From contig JAYXKI010000019.1 of NCBI GenBank assembly GCA_037892935.1, forward strand, positions 558,001-622,000: DNA of 64,000 bases. The letters run 5' to 3'. A program made the position numbers and the translations under genes. Positions 19,085 through 31,383 of the stretch are shown here, one piece after another. Source of the stretch: Phlebopus portentosus. Taxonomy: Eukaryota; Basidiomycota; Agaricomycetes; Boletales; Boletinellaceae. Every line of letters starts with the position of its first letter. The first letter of the stretch is position 1. The notes under the pieces were generated by a model. The model made no database searches. It had not been told where the DNA came from and saw only the letters and a list, made by a program, of their open reading frames with translations.

Positions 19085-19696
19085 TAAATTCAGTATGGGT
19101 TTCGTCAGATCAGTCCGAACCCGTGCCGTTTACTTTCAAAGTCTACTTCTTGCGGGATCATCTGAGGCTGTGTGCTGAATGTGGCTGGCCATGCTTGTAT
19201 TTGTTGTGGCCCGTCGGACTAGATTAAAACTAGGCCTAGGATCGAGGCCCAGAAGCGCGTACACCAATTCCCTTGAGTAGTAAGTGCTCTTTCTCTCTGA
19301 ACCTGTGTTCGAATCAGAGTCAGTTTTTGCAGCTGTCAGTATTTCAGGCCAAAACGAGCTTTCAAGATTGATCTCATGATATTAGCGTCGTCCAGGACAC
19401 ATGGAGGCGATCTCAGTGAGCGATAGGAGCTGATAAGCGCCGGACGAAGATTAATTGTCCTGTGGGCTGTCAGGGTAGGCGGCGTAGGCCTCTTCGGGAT
19501 ATCTGACTTGTATATGTTAGGGTTCTTGGCCGCAGTGAAACCTTTTCTTCAGTTTACACACCAGGCGACTCTCGATGGCCTTCACCGTATTTGCTTTTCT
19601 GTGCTCTAGAAAGGCACCGCATGAAAATGCCACCAGGGTCCCGAGATCTTAGATATATGCCACAATTGGGCGGTGGCATTGTCTACCTTGAAATCG

Positions 19697-19704
19697 TATA
19701 AATA
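19697..19704 (+). promoter_or_regulatory. TATA box, cassette unit 2
   Basis: TATAAATA after CTTGAAATCG, the same as in unit 1, about 95 bp upstream of ATGACCACGCAAGTAG. Confidence 0.6.
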
Positions 19705-19853
19705 CGAGGTGGACAACGATGTATTCCGTACCAACCCACTCATCTTCTTTCCCTTACTTCTTCAGCTCACCGACGATTGACCTCTACCAGATGACCACGC
19801 AAGTAGATCCATTCCCAACCGGACTACGTCGTAATTGACAGCCTTATTCGCAG

Positions 19854-20436
19854 GTATACCCTTCCCGACAGGCCCACAATTTTGCCTGACTACAGTCTGA
19901 CTGGCAAACCTGATGTCTTCTCCATGCCCGTCAACTACGTCGCCGTCGTGGGAACTCCCGTCGGAAGTTTCTACCACTTCCGTTTGTCCCTCGTCTCAGG
20001 TGCGACGAAAGAATCGGTTCGCATCGACATGAAGCCGGGGCCCAGGGACCTGATAGGCATAGCGAAGGTAGAATACAGGAGCTATGATTTCTCCTGGAAA
20101 TGGGGGCCCGAACCAATCATCGCACTAGTGACTCAAGGGACGACAGTGGCCACGATCTTGGGAATCATCTTCAGTGACGAAAACAAGATGGACCAGTACA
20201 CGCAAGTATAATCAATCGGTCCCTTTAGCGTGTTTTGCTGATGGCGCATTTTTAGCTTCATCGGTCCCGGCCAGGGCTGTCGGCACTGGTGCGCATGTGT
20301 CCTCGACAAGCTGGCTGAAAACAGGCTTGTCCACCACAGCGTGCCCTGGACTTTCACTCAAGCTGAGGCAGAAGAGCATAATAGATTCGGATCCTCGTAC
20401 CCCATGCCGCGTATTAGGGGGACCTTTTACCAGTAA
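19854..20436 (+). CDS. DUF7770-like small protein gene, cassette copy 2
   Basis: Exons 19854(or earlier)-20205 and 20275-20436 joined by a 69-nt intron (GTATAATC...CCAG) in phase 0. The product reads YTLPDRPTIL, MPVNYVAVVGTPVGS, VRIDMKPG, GTTVATILGIIF, then QGCRHWCACVLDKLAEN and a C-terminal MPRIRGTFYQ. Acceptor CGCAG precedes 19854; the first coding exon is unresolved because splicing the obvious ATG (19791, MTTQ) to this acceptor gives the wrong frame. About 170 aa are visible. Function unknown; DUF7770-like by memory only. It is the intact version of the copy 1 gene. Confidence 0.55.
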
Positions 20437-20602
20437 TTTCTTCTATGAACCGGATGACAATGTAATGGAAAATCTCCTATGTATTGTTTTGAATACGACT
20501 CCATAAACGAGTTGAATGTCTGATAAGTATATTCTGACCGTCGAATATCTCCACTTCCTGCGAAGTCCATTACTCCGCATCGATCTTGAAAAAAAAAAAG
20601 AA

Positions 20603-21683
20603 TCAGAATGCAGCCAAACTCAGAATGTTGACACCTACTAAATCAATGCTATCGGCGCCTAAAACAACTAGTGTGTAGGAAATAGCATTCATGAACGGTA
20701 GCTGACCTGGCCTATCACAGCAGCCTGACACGAATGGTATCCATGACGTCCAAGAAGATGGTATGTCCCGACGGTGCTCTGTGAAGAGTGTCATACTTGC
20801 ACCCTCAAACCAGGATGGATACCATCCTGCGTCAGTCCAATCAACTATCCACAGTTGCCCATCGTCGCCCAGAATCATATTCCGCGGATGCAGATCCATA
20901 TGTGTGAACACGAGGGGGACACTATCATCGAATGATGCACTATCCAAGCCCTCCTTCCAGCGTCGCTGCATAAAAAGAAGCTGTTTTTGGTACCATCTCG
21001 ACATTTCTCGGTATGATTGGAACGGCCCGGAATACCTATCTTCGGTGAACAGTCTACCAGTACACTTTTGCGGAGTACCATCATCCGACGGTGGACCGGG
21101 GAAGGGGGGAGGGCCCGCACGAGAGGAAATCGACCGTAGTTCACGAATGTAAAAGCGAAGAGTAACGAAAACCCGTAGGCGCATCCACCAGCCCAGCTGG
21201 GACCAGACATCTAACAAGACACGTCCGGGTATATACTGCTGGATCACATAAACTTCGTGCCGAAAACGAAAGACCCGTTCATGCATCGGAACTGGTACGA
21301 ATGTATAGCGTCGAACGAGTTCTGCTGAAAGACGCTCATAGTTTCCCGTTGTAAGGGAGCGCTTTACAACAACATCAGAAGCTATTTTCGCAACATGGCC
21401 AAGATTGGTCGAACGACACTCCGGAATGTAAAATGATCCTTCATCGACTCTGGGAGACGAGCTATACAGCTCCCTTATTTCTTCATCTGTCAGCGTTGAT
21501 GTGCTCAAGACCACTTCTTGCTGTATGAATGTCAGTCTACTCGAAGTAGACATAAGGACCTAGAGGACTTACACGAGGAGCTCTGCATTTGCAGAGCAGT
21601 ACTGGGGTGATGAGCCGATACAGAAGATTTTCAAGAGCTTCTGGGAGCCACCGCATAACATTCCAACCTAGAGCTGCAGACAT
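20603..21683 (-). CDS. Aminoglycoside-phosphotransferase-like kinase, cassette copy 2
   Basis: Exons 21573-21683 (MSAALGWNVM) and 20603-21520, exactly the exon lengths of copy 1 (111 and 918 nt), 342 aa. The key residues are kept: THMDLHPRNMIL and IVDWTDAGWYP. The start is taken at the ATG matching copy 1; another in-frame ATG lies 39 nt upstream. Similarity to copy 1 is high over the kinase core and falls in the last 15 residues. Intact. Confidence 0.88.
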
Positions 21684-21722
21684 GTTCGGCACGAGGGAGA
21701 CAAGACTTAACTTTCTGGTCAT

Positions 21723-22789
21723 TGATGATGATCTCTGAGCGGCTTGCAGTCACGGTGGTTGTTCGTCGTTTTGTCCAGAACAGACGATCGACTAGTTACG
21801 TTATCCGTCGATCTCAGTTCCTTTTTGGCTTCAACAAACAGGAGGCACGATCGCGTTTCTATTGACAACAATTCGGACTGTATTGAAGTAAAGGCAACGT
21901 GAAGCGCTGGTCACTTTGGGCTCAGTGCAGTAACGTATAACGAGCTCCAGCTGCTTCACTATGTTTGGGTACGATAAGTATTTGCAAAACTTGCAAAATT
22001 TCCGCTCGACCTTCTGTCCGTGTTCGAATTCCCTTCTAAGTGCAGTCCAGAACTTCTGGGAAACTTACAGCCAAATAATTGTTGGTCAAAATACTTTCGA
22101 CTTAGAAAATTCAGTACGTCAAGGACTGGGTCCGGCAGTATAGAAGGCCAGATTTATAGCCAATCTAGTCCTAGCCACGATTCTTCAACATTCGCTAGAT
22201 TGAATTTGAGTCACCGTACATTGTAGCATATTGTTTGTAGGAAACATTTTTGGAGGCGTTACGACCGGCAAAATTTAGAGATGATGAAACTCAGCTATAT
22301 AACACGTTGCTACTGAAAAAATGTCCTGCATATAGGTGTGCGTTTTTTGACCGTTACTATTTCCCACCCGATGAAAGCAACGAAATCAGTGCAGGGTTAC
22401 GCGTTACAACCACATGAAATAAGAGATGAAAAAAAAAGTAGTATAGCATATATAGCCAGTGACAACTGGCTCATCTTACGATGCGGAAGACCAAAGGCAG
22501 CTCCAGATGCGAGTTGTAAAGGGGGAATATAATAAAACTACCACTCGATGGGTTCTTTCCGAGGCTATTGTCCGTTGAAGAGCTATGCTCAATCAGGTAG
22601 CTATTGTTTAAATGAGACGAAGAAAACAAAATGGTCTGGTCGGGACCAGGCCTTCCGAATTGACGGTGATCATTTTCTAGACGGCAGACAGGGATAAAAG
22701 TTAGCCATGCTGCTGAGAATAAGCAAAAACAAAAGAAGCTTCGTTACTAACAATTCCGAATTATCTATTCAAACTTACTACTAAGTACC
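21723..22789. other. Intergenic region between cassette units 2 and 3
   Basis: About 1 kb with no supported gene. It is more AT-rich than the flanking units and has no repeat I could pair inside the window. Confidence 0.4.
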
Positions 22790-23910
22790 TTTGGACTTGA
22801 GGTACTCCAAGTGGCGGGCATTTTAAGGCTGTGTGCATCGAGTGCGGCCAATTCACCGCATGAAGAGGTGGACTATCGAATACATCAATAGGGGCATCAA
22901 GACCCATAAGCGCGTGCACCGAGTATAGGCGCTCCTTTTATCTGAACTTGTGTCTGAGTCAATGTCGGCTTTGAATTTCACAATATTTCAAGCTATACCA
23001 AATTTTCCCAGATCGATCTCATTATACTAGCGTCGTCCTAAACACATGGAAGTGATCTCAGTGAGAATCTAGTAAGCACCGGACGAAAATAGAGTGTACT
23101 GTGGCCTTTTGGGATGTCTAACTTGTATGTTAGAGTTCTTGGCCGCAGCAGAACCGTTTCCATTGGGTCTATACACCACGCGACATTCGGTGGCCTTCAC
23201 TGTCGCATTCGCTTTTCTGCGCTCTAGAGCTCCTCAGGTCTTAGCTTTTCCGGACGGCGCTGGTGGTGGGAACGGAAAGTGAATTCTGAAAAGACTTCCA
23301 TTTCTTGTCTCGCGGAAGTCGGTTGTCGACCTTGAGGCCCCGACATACAGTCAGACCAAATCGATGCGAGCTTCCCGAAGCGTGGCATCGTGATGGTAAG
23401 ATTCAGCCGATATGGATCCTCCAGGCCCGGAATCGTGAACCCGGACCATTCATCGTTCGTTCTATCAGGCCTCGACAAAACAGCGAGCATGTTCTTGGCT
23501 GCTCTTGAACATAATAGGCAATAGGTTCAAGATGAGTTGCCTCCAGTGTGTTTTGCTGCTTGGACGATCTAAGTCATGTTGATCTTCGCCAGGGTTTCCA
23601 TCACTGATGTGCGAGGGTTATTGAAAGGCTGGCTCAAGAACGTTTTAATCATGGGGAAGGTTCGCAAGATTTCGCGCATTACGAAGTCCAATTTCCCGAT
23701 GCCGTGTATCATAAACATCATCTATCTTTGACGCTTCGCAACTCGGCCACGCAGAAACAAATGCTAAATAGCAACGAATCGTCGTTCTCCCTCTTCAGTA
23801 CATTGTATCATATACAATACACGCTGGAAATGAATAGAATAAGTGCTATGAATATCGAGGATATCCACTTCCTGCAATATCAGTTATTCAGAACCTATCT
23901 TCTCAGAGAA
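22790..23910 (+). pseudogene. Decayed upstream half of cassette unit 3
   Basis: Short stretches match units 1 and 2 (caagacccataagcgcgtgc; tatactagcgtcgtcc; gagttcttggccgcagcaga), but the small gene is unreadable. No full frame for the DUF7770-like protein remains. Confidence 0.55.
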
Positions 23911-23914
23911 TGAA

Positions 23915-25312
23915 TCAGCACGTGGCCAGCCATGAAGTGATAGTACCCACTAGATTCATGATAATGGCTTGCAAACCGTGGAGAGAGTAGGAAATAGCTC
24001 GTATAAACGGCAGTTGTCCCGGCTTCTCACAGGAACCAACCATAAAGGACACCCATGTCATCCGGGAGGATGGCATGTCTGGACGGGACTTTGCGAAGCC
24101 TATCATACTTACAGACTCGAACCAGGATGGATACCATCCTGCGTCGGCCTAGTCAACAATTCACAGTTGGCTATCGTCTCCCAATATCATATTCCGCGGA
24201 TGCAGATCCATATGTGTGAACACGAGGAGAGCTCTGTCATCGAAATGCGCATTGTCCAAGCCTTCCCTCCGGTACTGCTGCATCACAAGAGGCCGATTCC
24301 GGTACCATCTCGACACCTCACGGTACGAGTGGAAGGGACCAGAGCCATCTTCGGTGAAGAGCCGGCCAGTACGCTTTTGCGGAATACCATCGTTTGATGG
24401 CGGACCGGGGAATGGAGGAGGACCTGCGCGAGAAGATATGGAGGATAGTTCATAGATGTAGAAGCGAAGAGTGATGACGACCCGTAGACGCATCCACCAA
24501 CTGAGTTGAGACCACACGTCTAACAAATGCGGCCGGGTATCTACTGCTGGACCAAGTAGGTGTCGTACTGGCCACGAAAAACCCGATCATGCATCGGAAC
24601 CGGTATAGCTGTATATTTTTGTACGAGTCCCGCGGAGAGAAGCTCATGTGCAGGCGTCCCAAAAGAACGCCTCACTACGACATCTGGAGCTATCTTTTCA
24701 ACGTGGCCAGAATTGGGGTGACCAGTGTCCAGGACGATATATGTGCCCCTATCGACATTGGGAGACGAGTCAGCCAACTTTTCTATTTCTTCATCACTCA
24801 ACGTCTATGTAGTCGAGATCAGCTGCTCCTGTATGAGCGTAAGCTGACCTGGTTCTCGACATAGGGCCACGAGATAACTACCTGAGGGAGTTTGCATTAC
24901 AGAGAAGTGTCGGCGAGATGAGAAGGTAGAAGGACCTTCACACTACGGGCAATTTAGTATTTTACATCGGATGATAAATGGATTGATATGTAATTTGATA
25001 TTTTCAATATCATTCAATATCATTATGCATATCCTCATTAGGGATATTTTGAATATCATCGAAGTATTTAGAATATCATCAAAGCAGATATTCTGATTGA
25101 CCAATCGGGATAATTTTTAGGGATATCTGCTTCGATGATATTCTAAATATCCCTAATGGGGATATGCATAATGATATTGAATGATATTGAAAATATCAAA
25201 TTACATATCAATCCATTTATCATCCGATGTAAAATACTAAATTGCCCGTAGTGTTCAAGCGCTTCCGCTGCCCAGTCCGTGACTTTCTGATTACGTATAG
25301 CTGAGAGACTGA
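23915..25312 (-). pseudogene. Phosphotransferase-like kinase, cassette copy 3, broken by a MITE
   Basis: Homologous to the two intact copies but with many lesions. The first exon is split: KVTDWAAEALE lies right of the MITE and the rest of the exon left of it. After the intron there is a TAG within the residues before TLSDEEIE, a TAG where the hinge has QQYIPG, a 1-nt deletion just after (24526-24541), and two tryptophan codons of the IVDW block have become stops (about 24150-24165). The catalytic loop HMDLHPRNMIL survives. The start codon equivalent is lost. Confidence 0.9.
24941..25252. mobile_element. 312-bp palindromic MITE with CACTACGGGC ends
   Basis: A long hairpin: terminal inverted repeats CACTACGGGCAATTTAGTAT... 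of more than 100 bp per arm, with a short spacer around 25090. A 4-bp duplication TTCA flanks it (cctTTCA|CACTACGG and CCGTAGTG|TTCAagc). The ends begin CACTA, but the target duplication is 4 bp rather than the 3 bp usual for CACTA elements. No coding capacity. It is inserted into exon 1 of the third kinase copy. Confidence 0.92.
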
Positions 25313-25742
25313 CTCGGCAAGAGGGTGACAATGCACTGCCCGAGTGGTTGTTTTCATGTTTATTGGCTTGCTTGGCGTTCATGCGCTTACTCCAGATCAA
25401 TTTGACGATCAGAGCTCCCTTTTTAGTAAGAAAGGATTATAACGTAATAATATATTCTCACGCTGGTATTATGTTATTGTCTATTTATTTGATAGTAGGT
25501 ACCTCTCGCTCTCCGGACAACCTGCTTACAACCTGAGAGTCTTAGTTCAGTTCATATACACGCTTTCACTTTGACCAGGCTTCAAATGAATATTGAGCCA
25601 CGAACTGAGTGAGCACAAATAAATCCGGGCAAAAACAAGTGCATAAACGCAAGTCCTGCAATACTGCTTTGCGAGGTCGACAAAACTCTGAGTTCTGGAT
25701 TCTCGTTGTCTGCATACATTATTCATTCTCTTTGTTCTTCCC
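25253..25742. other. Intergenic, mostly without features
   Basis: The first 60 bp are the displaced first exon of the kinase pseudogene; the rest shows no gene and leads to the 3' end of the amidase. Confidence 0.4.
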
Positions 25743-27862
25743 TCAGTTACCCTTGGACGACTTGAATGCATCATCAACGATTTCCGCCATGCGAATGACA
25801 GCTTCTTCTTCATACGGCCCCGCTACTAGCTGCAGCGATACCGGTGCATTTCGCCATTGGTCCGGATCATCTGTTATGCATTTAGTAAGTATCTCAAAAA
25901 GATCGAGATGGAATCAGTCAAATTGGTCAGGACCTACATAGGTTGTGTATGAATTCGTCTCTAGGGTTGAGGAACTTCTCCCGCGGTTGCTTCACGTCGA
26001 TTTCTGGTTGGACTTTTGACACAGGAATGATGACGGTAGAACAGTTGAGGGCATTCCACGTTACGGTATAACTCACATCACTAAATGGTTAATTAAATAT
26101 CTATAGATTATATGCTCCTGATTCGATGCGGCTTACATATTCCTTCCATGAGGTACAGAGGCGTACGGTGCGACCGGAGTGACGATCGCATCTACAGGCC
26201 TACCCGTTCCTGTCACGCTCGCAGTAGAGTTCCATAAACTCAAATGTTCGTTGCGCAAGTCGTTTTTCTTTTTCATAAGTTGCCACGAATCGTACAGGGA
26301 GATGGGCTCGCAGGGCGGACGTTTGAGCCATTCAAATCCCACAGACTTTCCTTCAGGTGCCATAGTGTCGAGAAGAGGTTCTCCGGATTTCTCGACATAT
26401 TTAGGAAAGTCGATTGTTGCAGCTCCCGCCCAGCTCTCAAGCTGTCCTTTTCATGAGAAAACATCACATTAGATAAAGTCCAGGACTCGTACCAGTGGCG
26501 TGCAAAGCGCGTCGTAGTCGAATTCAGGCCAGTCGATCACTAAAACCGAGAAGTTGCACTTGTTAGGCTGATGAATTTGATGATCAAGTACGGACCTTTG
26601 ATTCCCTTCGCCTGCAAAGCAGCTTTCGTTTCTTCCAAAGCGCGCCGAACTGGAGGGTGCGGAAGAACGCATCCATTGTTCCACATTATCGCGAAACACA
26701 AATTTTCGCCGCGACCGTGTTCTTTCAGATTATATGCGTCCTCATCCCAGTCTTTTCGAATCATAAACGGATCTTTAGTCCAAGGCTTCGAATCAATAAC
26801 GGCCTTAGAGAATGCTTTGACTCCGGAGAGTGATCTTGTCATCGGACCAAGTACACAAGGTATTGCGTCTTGTCCCTGCATCGGCCCTTCGAGACCCTCA
26901 TATGGAAAGCGATGAGAAGAGGGGCGCAAAGCGTAAATTCCGCAAAATGCAGCCGGAACGCGAATTGAGCTGAAGAATAAGAGATTACTAATCCCTAGAC
27001 AAAACGAAAGTTTGATAAATTCTTACCCAGCGATGTCAGTTCCTACACCGATAGGACTGCCTTTCATGCCTACAAGGGCACCTTCGCCTCCGGATGACCC
27101 ACCACTTGCGAGTGCTCTATTGTACGGGCACACGCAACGCCCGAATACATTGTTATAGGACTCAGTCCACTAATAATCAAAATTAATATGTATAATCTAG
27201 TATCTATCTCATAAACATACCATAAGCGTCTGCGGAATGTTTGTCCTGACAAAAGGAACTGCTCCCGCCTCATATAAGGTGGTAACAAGTACTGCGTCTT
27301 CGTCAGAATATTTTCCGATCAACTGCACGAAACCTATGCATGCTGTTCAGTCACCGAGAAATGTTTAATTGGGGAGCGCCGTACCGATGGTCGTCTCTAA
27401 CCCCTTCATGCGAAACTGATCCTTTATTGAGATTGGTAATCCATGTAGCGGACCCATCGGTTTTCCATTCTTCTTCAGGTACTCGTCACACTCTGCAGCT
27501 CGTTGTAGAGCCCTCTCGACAAATATCTCCGTCAAACAATTGACCTGATTTCTCATTAGTTATTCCCTAGTAAAAGTGTCCTATGCATGACTTACAACTT
27601 GTTGAGCAATGATCGCGCGCTTGTAGTATGCGCGCGTGACATCAACCGAGGACCATTCTCCCGAGGCTAGTTTCGCAAGTAGGACACCGACATCATCTAA
27701 CTCCGTCACTTCAAGCTCGAACGGGGTTAGAAGCCCACAAGACGCCGGAACGTCTGTCACGTCCAGTTGGTCTTCAGGAGGCGTATTTATGATCCATTCC
27801 TTTGGAATCGCAGTGAGCTGGCGTTGCTTCTTGTCAGCGACGAGGTCTTGCCAGGTCGTCAT
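25743..27862 (-). CDS. Amidase (amidase signature family), 9 exons, 559 aa
   Basis: Exons: 27596-27862, 27385-27544, 27221-27333, 27027-27169, 26596-26969, 26493-26539, 26137-26441, 25938-26080 and 25743-25870; they sum to 1680 nt in one frame. The product hydrolyses a carboxamide to acid and ammonia. The Ser-cisSer-Lys triad is visible: lysine in LPISIKDQF, the serines in ALASGGSSGGEGALVG, and the downstream GTDIAGSIRVPAAFCG. The C-terminal core (SVGFEW..., APYASVPHG, SYTVTWNALN, PVSLQLVAGPYEEEA) is complete. Length and domain order fit fungal acetamidase-like enzymes, with no clear signal peptide. The start MTTWQDLVADKKQ is the usual fungal one. One junction (exons 6 to 7) uses the second of two AGs. 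Confidence 0.93.
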
Positions 27863-28401
27863 CGAGGTGCACAGGTGATAAGAACTTGCATGAGTCGGAT
27901 GAACGACTTTATAGCATCTCTGCGATAAGGTGAGATAAAGCGGACTGAATCGGCCGCTCGCCGGGTCCTTGATAAATAGCGAAGTTGAAGATGCGCGGAA
28001 GAAGAGCCGAGTATATCTTTTCTCTGTGTCTCGTGGTCTGTGGGGCAAGAAGAGAAATTAGAACAGCAATACATATCGACAAAGTTAGAAGTGCAGCTAG
28101 CTTGCCACTCAGGGAATTCACTAAGAGCACCCGTTGTCTCGAAACCATTCTGTGTTGGAAACAATAGAACCGTCTACCCTTCGAGCCAGGAATTGAACCT
28201 TATCATGAACGAGCGTCTACCTCATGGAAGCAGATACATCAATCGTAAAAGTTCTTTGTATTAGGTATCTTGATGTGCATTACTAGAAAACATCCGAAAA
28301 CGCAGTCTGCGCGGGCATCATACTCATTATCTAGCTTAAGAATCTCGCTCGCTCGTCCGACCAGAAACCTGTCGTAGTCACTGCTGCGCAAAGCATCACA
28401 A
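27863..28401. other. Intergenic between amidase and Argonaute
   Basis: No gene supported. A minus-strand hydrophobic frame (27909-28148) could encode a membrane peptide but has no other support. Genes on both sides read leftward, so this holds the amidase promoter and the Argonaute 3' end. Confidence 0.4.
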
Positions 28402-31383
28402 TCACAAGTAGAACATCGTTCCCTTCACGTTGTCATGAATGCCGTTGCCCCACATATCATTCGCCTTCCTCATTATCTGCTCTTCGTTCATCCTACTCTC
28501 GGGACTTCCTCTAGGCGGAGGGAGGATGCCATGGAGGTAAATCTTTCCGCGTTCGCAAGCGCGATCAGCCCAGTACGCAGGTGGAATCAAGCTGACGCTC
28601 TTCGTTGCACGCGCCCAAAGGTAGCTCACGTCGTTCGCACCTTGTTGAAGATCGTCGGCTGGGAACTTGTTCTCGTCGTAAATCACCGAGTAGTGAGTCG
28701 CGCGAACGGTGCCTTGCAGGCCTGCGTGCGCTTGCAGGTAAAAGTCGAAGTCGTAGACTGCAGTGACGCCTTTGTCGACGACCGTTCCGGCTTTCGTGTT
28801 TGACGTCCTGTCTGCCTCCTCCGTTTTGGTCGGATAGAATCTCGTATGATGCCGTTTTCCACATATAGCGATGGTGAGCTTTGGCTTGCAGCCCTTGAAT
28901 GCCTTGAATGCCTCCTTCATGGGAGGTAACTCTCGAAGAAGTACTTGGTCAAACTGTCCCTCGGATACACCGTCACGGAATACAATGATGCGTTCCGGAT
29001 AGCTTTTCATTCGTTTGTAGTATTCACTCAGCCGTTCAATCATCATCTCTTTGACGTCGGTGATCATCTGTGAGTAGTTGTTTGTTTAGAATAGGCACAT
29101 AAAAGGAAAACATAGCATCGCACCTCCTTCCGATGTTCTTGAAGTCTCAGACTAGCAGGATAATGCATGAAATTGCCATCACACGACGCAACGACAGCAG
29201 CAATTGATGGCGTTCCCTTCACGCATCCTACCCCGGGATGAGTGACGTCCATACCAACGAGCATAGTATTCTTCAACCAACGCAACGAGTCTGGATGAAT
29301 CTGATGATTAACTCCGCCGAGCTTCGTGTTCACCTTGAGCGCGATGTTCGAGAAATACTGGTCCTGTCCCCTTTCCTTCTTGACTTTAGGCATGAGCATG
29401 CATACCGTTTGAATACCAAGCTTCATGTCGCAGAGCTTCTTCAGGCCAGGATAGATGTCCGGGTCACGACCAGTCATGAACACAAGGACAAGATTCGGGG
29501 GACTTGGCAATGTCTTGAGTTGTTTCTCAATCTCGTTGATAGCCTCAATACGGAAACGATCGCGCTGATTCGCCCTTGGAAGACGAATAAAGCGTAGCGG
29601 AGGCAGTCCTTCCTCGACTTGCATGCCACTATTACGGCATTTGGTGAGGAACCCAGTAACGACGCTTCGTAATTCTGGATCAGTTTGATCGCGGAAATCG
29701 TCGCGTCCGCCATCGTTCAGCACCAGAATCGCCGCGCGCGTGAGTGGAGCGGGGCGCGAGAAGCGTACGCCGAGAATATTCCAAGACCCATTTGCTACGC
29801 TGGGCTGGCCGGACTGATACATCACCCTAGGCGGGTTGAGGACTCGAGCAGGAACTATTGCGAATTCAAGCGAGACTTCGACGCCAAACCCTTGCATCGG
29901 TGAAGCACGTTGTCGAAGTCCTAGAACGCCAAGACCTTGATCGGAAATCGCTTGGGCATTGACGTACGGAGGATTGCAAGCGGCCTTGATCATTTCGGCA
30001 GTCTGTTTGTCCGCTAGAAGGCCTCTATACGATTGACCAGGTTCAATTTCGCAAACCTCAGCAGGAACATAAATGTCCTTGGTCTTGTTGCCGATGTTGA
30101 CAACGGGCATATCGTCGGCATGTTGTAGCCTGATGTTATACTCTGCGATTTGGAGAACAATATGAGATGCTTTCCGATCATACGTATACAACAAATTAAG
30201 TTGGCTTACTTCGTTGAAAGTATTGCTCGACGCTGATTTTTCCACCAAACTCGTCGCACTGAAACATGGTTTTCCTTGCTGATTGAGCTCCGAAGGCCTT
30301 TAAAGGGTTCTTCTTGCGGTACCCTAAGTGGGTGGTCGTAACCCTTACGCGACCTTCCAGTTCTTGGGGTATAGCACCTCGTGATCGTGCTTGAAACTCG
30401 AGTATCGCATCACTGAGTCGCGCATATGGAACGTAGAACGCGCTCATGCAAACGTTCACGTTAATCATCAAGTTCTTATAGACTGGGCGCACGCTGGCGA
30501 AAAAGCCTTTCCAGGCCTCCAAGCCGCCTCCTAGGTCGAAAGGAGATTCGTTCAACATTCTTGGGGGGAAGAAATATCGATTTTTTCCGCATAAGATACC
30601 ATTATGAGAAGCATGCGACGTTGTGATAAGATTGAAGGCGGAGATTATGGGAAGCGGATCATACAGAGGATCTTCGCCTTGTAAGTACCTAGGATCAATG
30701 TTCAATCGAATCGGATCTATTTCCTCAAAGAATGAAACGTACCGATCAAGATCGGCAGAGCGGAGCTCCTTAGGTTCAAGTAGACTGAGTTTGTAAACTT
30801 TGCTATTTGGACGTGGACCCGGTTCACCTTCGTCGTAGAATTGGACTGAGACCGAGAAGTCTTCTGGTAAAGGCTCTCGAGCAATCAGTCGCTGTACCCT
30901 ATCATGCGCGATATCGCCAAGGTGAGGCGAGACTTCTGATGATGCTTCAAACAGGTCGAACAGCCGTTTTCGAAAACGCCTCAACTCCGTCTTAACGGGA
31001 GGTGTGATCCCGATTGGGTAATCATAAAGAACACAGTCCTTCGGATACTTTAGAGCGAAGTAGTTCGCACGCAGCGTGATCGCGTTGCCACGTTTTCCAA
31101 AGCCCGGACGTACGACTCGGTCGGGAACGGAAGTGGAGAGATTCTTAAATCGTGAGATGAGACTGTCGAGATCTCTATCGGTAAAGCGCGAATCAAGGCG
31201 TGCTGGAGTCCCAGGTGCGAAGATCTGGACTTGAGGAGGGCCGCCTCGACCTCTAGTGAAGCCAGATGAACCGCGACCAGAAGGCGATGCACCACGAGGA
31301 GGCGGACCACCCCCACGCTGGCCTCTACCGCGAGGGCCGCCGCGATCACCACGACCTCTGCCTCTACCACGTTGATTATCCAT
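28402..31383 (-). CDS. Argonaute, 952 aa, complete slicer tetrad
   Basis: Exons 30210-31383, 29124-30142 and 28402-29067 (2859 nt in frame). The protein binds small RNAs and silences matching transcripts (quelling/RNAi). Start MDNQRGRGRGRGDRGG is an RGG-rich tail; an upstream in-frame ATG (31470) exists. Then the N domain, the PAZ region at about 280-400 (ending YFQRKYNIRLQHADDMP across intron 1), MID, and PIWI from about 640. The catalytic tetrad is present: D in LVGMDVTHPG, E in LQEHRKE at the intron 2 junction, D in IVFRDGVSEGQF, H in RATHYSVIYDE. The C-terminus NVKGTMFYL is the usual hydrophobic end. No lesion. It is the only clear genome-defence gene in the window, surrounded by decayed transposons. 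Confidence 0.97.

Larger units (their letters stand above)
16230..25400. repeat. Two-gene cassette present in three tandem copies
   Basis: Units start near 16230, 19085 and 22790; units 1 and 2 are offset by 2.86-2.88 kb throughout. Each has an upstream region (gtccgaacccgtgccgttta at 16253 and 19113), a small plus-strand gene and a convergent minus-strand kinase-like gene. Units 1 and 2 are close copies; unit 3 is diverged and decayed. The 5' edge of unit 1 is cut by the copia LTR. Confidence 0.88.

Noticed and set aside
24955..25240. Short regular repeats (gatatcattcaatatcatta) read as a CRISPR-like array
   Set aside because: They are the two arms of one palindromic MITE, and the genome is eukaryotic.
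27909..28148. Hydrophobic 79-codon frame as an upstream exon of the amidase
   Set aside because: The amidase already has a good start at 27862 and no donor site links the two.
28180..28240. T-arm-like sequence GGTTCAATTCCTGGCTC on the minus strand, possible tRNA gene
   Set aside because: No D-arm, anticodon arm or acceptor pairing could be built around it.
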